A stretch of DNA of 8,292 nt from Saprospirales bacterium. GTDB taxonomy: Bacteria; Bacteroidota; Bacteroidia; Chitinophagales; Saprospiraceae. The notes under the pieces are model-generated. The model was given only the letters and a program-made list of their open reading frames with translations. It made no database searches and was not told where the DNA came from. Positions 5,403 to 8,292 of this stretch are shown here, in pieces (positions within the stretch are counted from its first letter, which is position 1; the number at the start of each line of letters is the position of its first letter). The stretch lies in the NCBI GenBank assembly GCA_003448025.1, contig DLXL01000133.1:1-8292 (forward strand), in the 5' to 3' direction. Made by a program: the position numbers and the translations under genes.

Positions 5403-7667
5403 ATGAAAATCCTTTCTGTTGTTCTTTTCTGGGTTTGTTTTGTGCCAGGGTTGTATGCTCAATGGGAGCCCACCAGCGGCCCAAATTATTACTGGGTAAA
5501 CGGTATAAAACGTTTTGGCGACCACACTTTTGCCGGCACCAGGGGGATGCTTTTTAAACGATTAAAAGCGGAAAGTACCTGGCAAGTGGTTGTCGATACG
5601 CCGGCACAATTTTTTCCCGGTCCGTTTTTTCAATTTGACAACCAGCTTTTTACCTATTCGATTGCCGGGATTTATCGCTCAGGCGATGGGAATACTTGGG
5701 AAGATATTACACCCACGGAACATCCCGTATCGAGCTATTATTTTCGGGATTCTGTAATATTTACGGTAGAGAGATCCCAGCCGGAATCCCGGGTATGGCG
5801 AAGCAGCAATGGAGGGGATAGCTGGCAAGCGGTTCTTGAATTCTCCAACATCAGTAACGTATATTTTTTGGGTAAAGTTGGAAACAACTGGTATCTGTGG
5901 GTGAACGCAGCCAACATAAACGGACCCAGAATTTTTACATCTGATGATGGAGGTAACACCTGGACGGATCTTGGCGCATTATCCAATTTCTCCTCTGCAA
6001 ATTACTCATTAGCACCTATACAAATAGGCGACCGTCTTTACATGACGGGTAATTTAGATCCTGGTATCCAATGGACGGATGATGGAGGCCAAACCTGGTT
6101 CTCTTCCAGTTCGGGCCTGCCGTCTTTTGGCATCAACCGTGTTACTGCAAAAGACAGTGTTTTGTTTTGTTCAAATTACAGAAATATATATTCCTATTAT
6201 CGTTCCCTGGATGGTGGGCTTACATGGAATCCGATTGCTCAAGCTTTGGGAGGGATATCCAATATTTTTATTGCTTCTGATGCATTATACCTGTTCACCT
6301 ATTACAACAGTCTGTATCGCTCCACCGATTACGGCGTTTCCTGGCAGTGGGTAAGCGGATTTACTGCTGATCCGGATTTTAGACCGGGTTTTTTCTGGGA
6401 ATCAGAAGGCTGGATTGCTTTCTTTGGTTACGGAGGCATTTATCTATCCAAAGATCAAGGTTTGCATTGGCAACTGGATAGAGAGGGTATGGTTCCCCTC
6501 AGATCTAATGTAAGCAATATAGCTCACAACCAACACGGATTGTTCGCTTTGTCTCTTCCCGGCATGCACCGCTCGAATGACTCAGGTCAACATTGGACTT
6601 CGGTACTAAACGGCTTTTTACAATTACCCTTGCTAACAGGAGACAATAATCTGACGGCCACTTCCTCCTCCTTGTTTTGTGTGGTACCTTCAGAAGCGGT
6701 GTATCGTTCCACAGATCAGGGTGAGAACTGGCAAGTATCGTTTCCCGGAGTAGTAATAGATCAACCCTTTATGATTACCGGTAATGGCAATACCGTTTGG
6801 ATGCTTGCCACAAACCGAAAGGTTTTCAAGACAGAGGATGACGGGTTAACCTGGGAGCATATCAGCACCTTGCCGCTGGATAATTACTCTTTTTTCATTA
6901 CCGCCGCCGATACCCTGATTTGTGGTGGAGGTTCTTCCTACACTGTGTCCTTTGATCAGGGCTTAACCTGGGAACAAAGGTCTTTTTTGGGGCTGGAGAC
7001 GAATTTCTCCTGCAGAAAAATGACCTTCAGTAATGGGCGTTTCTATGCCAGAGGTACATTACAAGGAGCTACAGAGGTGTTCCTTGGTTATTCCACCGAT
7101 CTGATTCATTGGGAAAAGCGGGTGATTCCGGAAGCATTACCCAGTCAGCAAATTGCACCCTATGATGTGTTCGCCAGAGATAGTCTGATAGTGGTACCTT
7201 TCAGCTTAAGGCAAATTTTCTTGTCTAGGGACTATGGACTTACCTGGGAAAAGTTGCTGATTCCACTGGAAGTGGCCACTGACTTCTGTCAGGACCTGGC
7301 AAGCGACGGAGAGTATTTATACGCCGGCACTGCCATTTCGGGGGTTTGGCGTAGCAAGTGGTCGGACCTGTTAAGCAGCTCAACCTATTCGCCTGAGAAG
7401 CAGCGGATAAGCATACAAGTATCTCCCAATCCTGCATCAGATCGTCTGGCAATTAGCTATTTTCTTGCCCAGAACGATAAGGTACGTATCGCCTTACACA
7501 ATTTACAGGGCCAATTGGTTCACGAGTGGGCCCCGGGCCACCGCTCCAGCGGTTGGATGGAAGAGGTACTCTTTATCCCAACCAGCATTCCATCAGGGAA
7601 CTATATCCTGCGGTTAGAGACTTCGAATGCACAGGGGAGCGCAAAGGTGCTGGTGTTACCCAGATAA
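5403..7667 (+). CDS. Secreted Asp-box (BNR) double beta-propeller protein with T9SS sorting domain
   Basis: This is a 754-aa extracellular protein. The start at 5403 opens with a signal peptide (MKILSVVLFWVCFVPGLYAQ); an in-frame ATG at 5364 would add 13 residues ahead of it. The body is built of Asp-box motifs (S-x-D-x-G-x-x-W) starting near residues 92, 134, 180, 225, 268, 307, 349, 391, 436, 477, 516, 564 (lacks the Gly) and 608. They are spaced 39-48 residues apart. A degenerate unit ending at W60 fits the same period, giving 14 blades, read here as two seven-bladed propellers. Residues 671-754 form a type A T9SS C-terminal domain, starting IQVSPNPASDRL and ending AKVLVLPR, so the protein should be exported across the outer membrane and attached to the surface or released. 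Asp-box propellers occur in sialidases, sortilins, xyloglucanases and YCF48-like proteins; no sialidase Arg triad or glycosidase active site is evident. A binding or adhesion role is inference. Confidence 0.9.
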   Translation: MKILSVVLFWVCFVPGLYAQWEPTSGPNYYWVNGIKRFGDHTFAGTRGMLFKRLKAESTWQVVVDTPAQFFPGPFFQFDNQLFTYSIAGIYRSGDGNTWEDITPTEHPVSSYYFRDSVIFTVERSQPESRVWRSSNGGDSWQAVLEFSNISNVYFLGKVGNNWYLWVNAANINGPRIFTSDDGGNTWTDLGALSNFSSANYSLAPIQIGDRLYMTGNLDPGIQWTDDGGQTWFSSSSGLPSFGINRVTAKDSVLFCSNYRNIYSYYRSLDGGLTWNPIAQALGGISNIFIASDALYLFTYYNSLYRSTDYGVSWQWVSGFTADPDFRPGFFWESEGWIAFFGYGGIYLSKDQGLHWQLDREGMVPLRSNVSNIAHNQHGLFALSLPGMHRSNDSGQHWTSVLNGFLQLPLLTGDNNLTATSSSLFCVVPSEAVYRSTDQGENWQVSFPGVVIDQPFMITGNGNTVWMLATNRKVFKTEDDGLTWEHISTLPLDNYSFFITAADTLICGGGSSYTVSFDQGLTWEQRSFLGLETNFSCRKMTFSNGRFYARGTLQGATEVFLGYSTDLIHWEKRVIPEALPSQQIAPYDVFARDSLIVVPFSLRQIFLSRDYGLTWEKLLIPLEVATDFCQDLASDGEYLYAGTAISGVWRSKWSDLLSSSTYSPEKQRISIQVSPNPASDRLAISYFLAQNDKVRIALHNLQGQLVHEWAPGHRSSGWMEEVLFIPTSIPSGNYILRLETSNAQGSAKVLVLPR

Positions 7668-7687
7668 CATTTGTTGCTCTGCGGTCA

Positions 7688-7709
7688 TTGTCCAATATTC
7701 AACATTCAT
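7688..7709. repeat. Short CCAATATTCAACATTC word repeat before the membrane-protein gene
   Basis: The words TCCAATATTC and AACATTCAT resemble those at 2936-2973 (TCCAATA, GAATGTCC). The string occupies most of the 48-bp gap between the propeller gene and the next start. No terminator hairpin is visible here, so read-through into the next gene is possible. Confidence 0.45.
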
Positions 7710-7715
7710 CAACCC

Positions 7716-8292
7716 ATGCTCCCTACCTTTAAAAAAACCGGCGCCTTTGCCAGCTACACCGCCGCTGTTTTAGGACTGCTGTATATCGTAGTAACTGCAC
7801 TGGGGCTGAATGCGCTGGCGTCTCCGCAGGATCCCATCAGCGATCCCTACTTCACCCTGATGGAAAGCCTGATCCTGTTGATCGTTTGTGCCATGACCAT
7901 TGCTCTGGTAGCTGTGTATGGCTACGCTGAAGCGGAGGTAAAGCCCTTTGCCCTGACGGCGCTGCTGTTTATGGCGTTTTGTGCCGGCATTACCTCTTGT
8001 GTACATTTTGTGATCCTGGCCACCCGAAACACTCCTGAAATGGCGCAATGGCCTGATTTTGCCCTGCTCTTTTCTTTCCGCTGGCCTTCGGTAGCCTATG
8101 CACTGGACATTCTCGCCTGGGATTGGTTTTTCCCGATTTCCATGCTGTTTACCCTGCCGGTGATCCGGCGAAGCACGGGCGCCAAAAGTTTGTGGTGGCT
8201 CACATGGGGTTGTATTTTATTAAGTTTTGCCGGACTTTTGGGGGTGCCTTTGGCCAATATGCAGGTCCGGAACATCGGTATTCTGGGGTATG
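7716..8292 (+). CDS. Uncharacterised multi-pass membrane protein, cut by right edge
   Basis: An open frame starts at ATG 7716 and stays open to the window end (192 complete codons), so the C-terminus is missing. The sequence is strongly hydrophobic, with about five likely membrane segments at residues 14-34, 48-69, 78-102, 126-150 and 158-180. It has a short basic N-terminus (MLPTFKKTG) and a basic loop after segment 4 (RRSTGAK), consistent with the positive-inside rule for an inner-membrane protein. Distinctive strings are FRWPSVAYALDILAWDWFFP (121-140) and GVPLANMQVRNIGILGY at the cut end. I do not recognise a characterised family; no transporter, kinase or peptidase motif is visible. It lies 48 bp downstream of the propeller gene on the same strand with no visible terminator, so it could be co-transcribed. 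Codon choice and the clean reading frame support a real gene. Confidence 0.8.
   Translation, partial: MLPTFKKTGAFASYTAAVLGLLYIVVTALGLNALASPQDPISDPYFTLMESLILLIVCAMTIALVAVYGYAEAEVKPFALTALLFMAFCAGITSCVHFVILATRNTPEMAQWPDFALLFSFRWPSVAYALDILAWDWFFPISMLFTLPVIRRSTGAKSLWWLTWGCILLSFAGLLGVPLANMQVRNIGILGY

Noticed and set aside
7770..8048. 92-aa minus-strand open frame inside the membrane-protein gene
   Set aside because: It is antisense to a continuous hydrophobic multi-span protein that stays open for 192 codons to the window edge.

Overview
The window most likely comes from a member of the Bacteroidota, probably a Saprospiria-like lineage. The evidence is a Bacteroidota-type methylmalonyl-CoA mutase small subunit, a secreted Asp-box protein with a type IX secretion (T9SS) C-terminal sorting domain, a secreted protein with YwqK/MORN-2-like repeats, the lack of clear Shine-Dalgarno sequences, and intergenic DNA built of short degenerate repeated words. 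The lineage below phylum is inference.

Layout. Bases 1-91 are a tandem word repeat that runs up to, and arguably into, the start of the mutase small-subunit gene (76-1179, +). That gene stops early, inside a 210-bp inverted-repeat block (1161-1370). The block consists of two facing arrays of ACGATG-type words around an 86-bp core with two small hairpins. A convergent GMC oxidoreductase gene of the cholesterol-oxidase type (2914-1295, -) reads into the other arm, which supplies its last ~20 residues. A 249-bp gap (2915-3163) holds no gene but contains a CCAATA-type word repeat, a long imperfect hairpin and two copies of a GCAA-loop hairpin repeat. Next is a secreted MORN-2-like protein of unknown function (5311-3164, -). 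It is divergent from a 754-aa secreted protein with 13 Asp-box motifs, apparently two seven-bladed beta-propellers plus a T9SS sorting domain (5403-7667, +). The divergent region carries a 6-2-6 dyad. After another short word repeat, an uncharacterised multi-pass membrane protein starts at 7716 and runs off the right edge.

The genes do not form an obvious pathway. The two secreted proteins share a divergent control region and may be co-regulated. The mutase and the oxidoreductase are metabolic genes placed tail to tail. I see no defence system, CRISPR array, transposase, tRNA or rRNA. The most notable signal is the way dispersed repeat families touch gene ends: one arm appears to truncate the mutase, the other adds a tail to the oxidoreductase, and both do so in the same reading phase. 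An assembly join at a dispersed repeat is a real alternative explanation.
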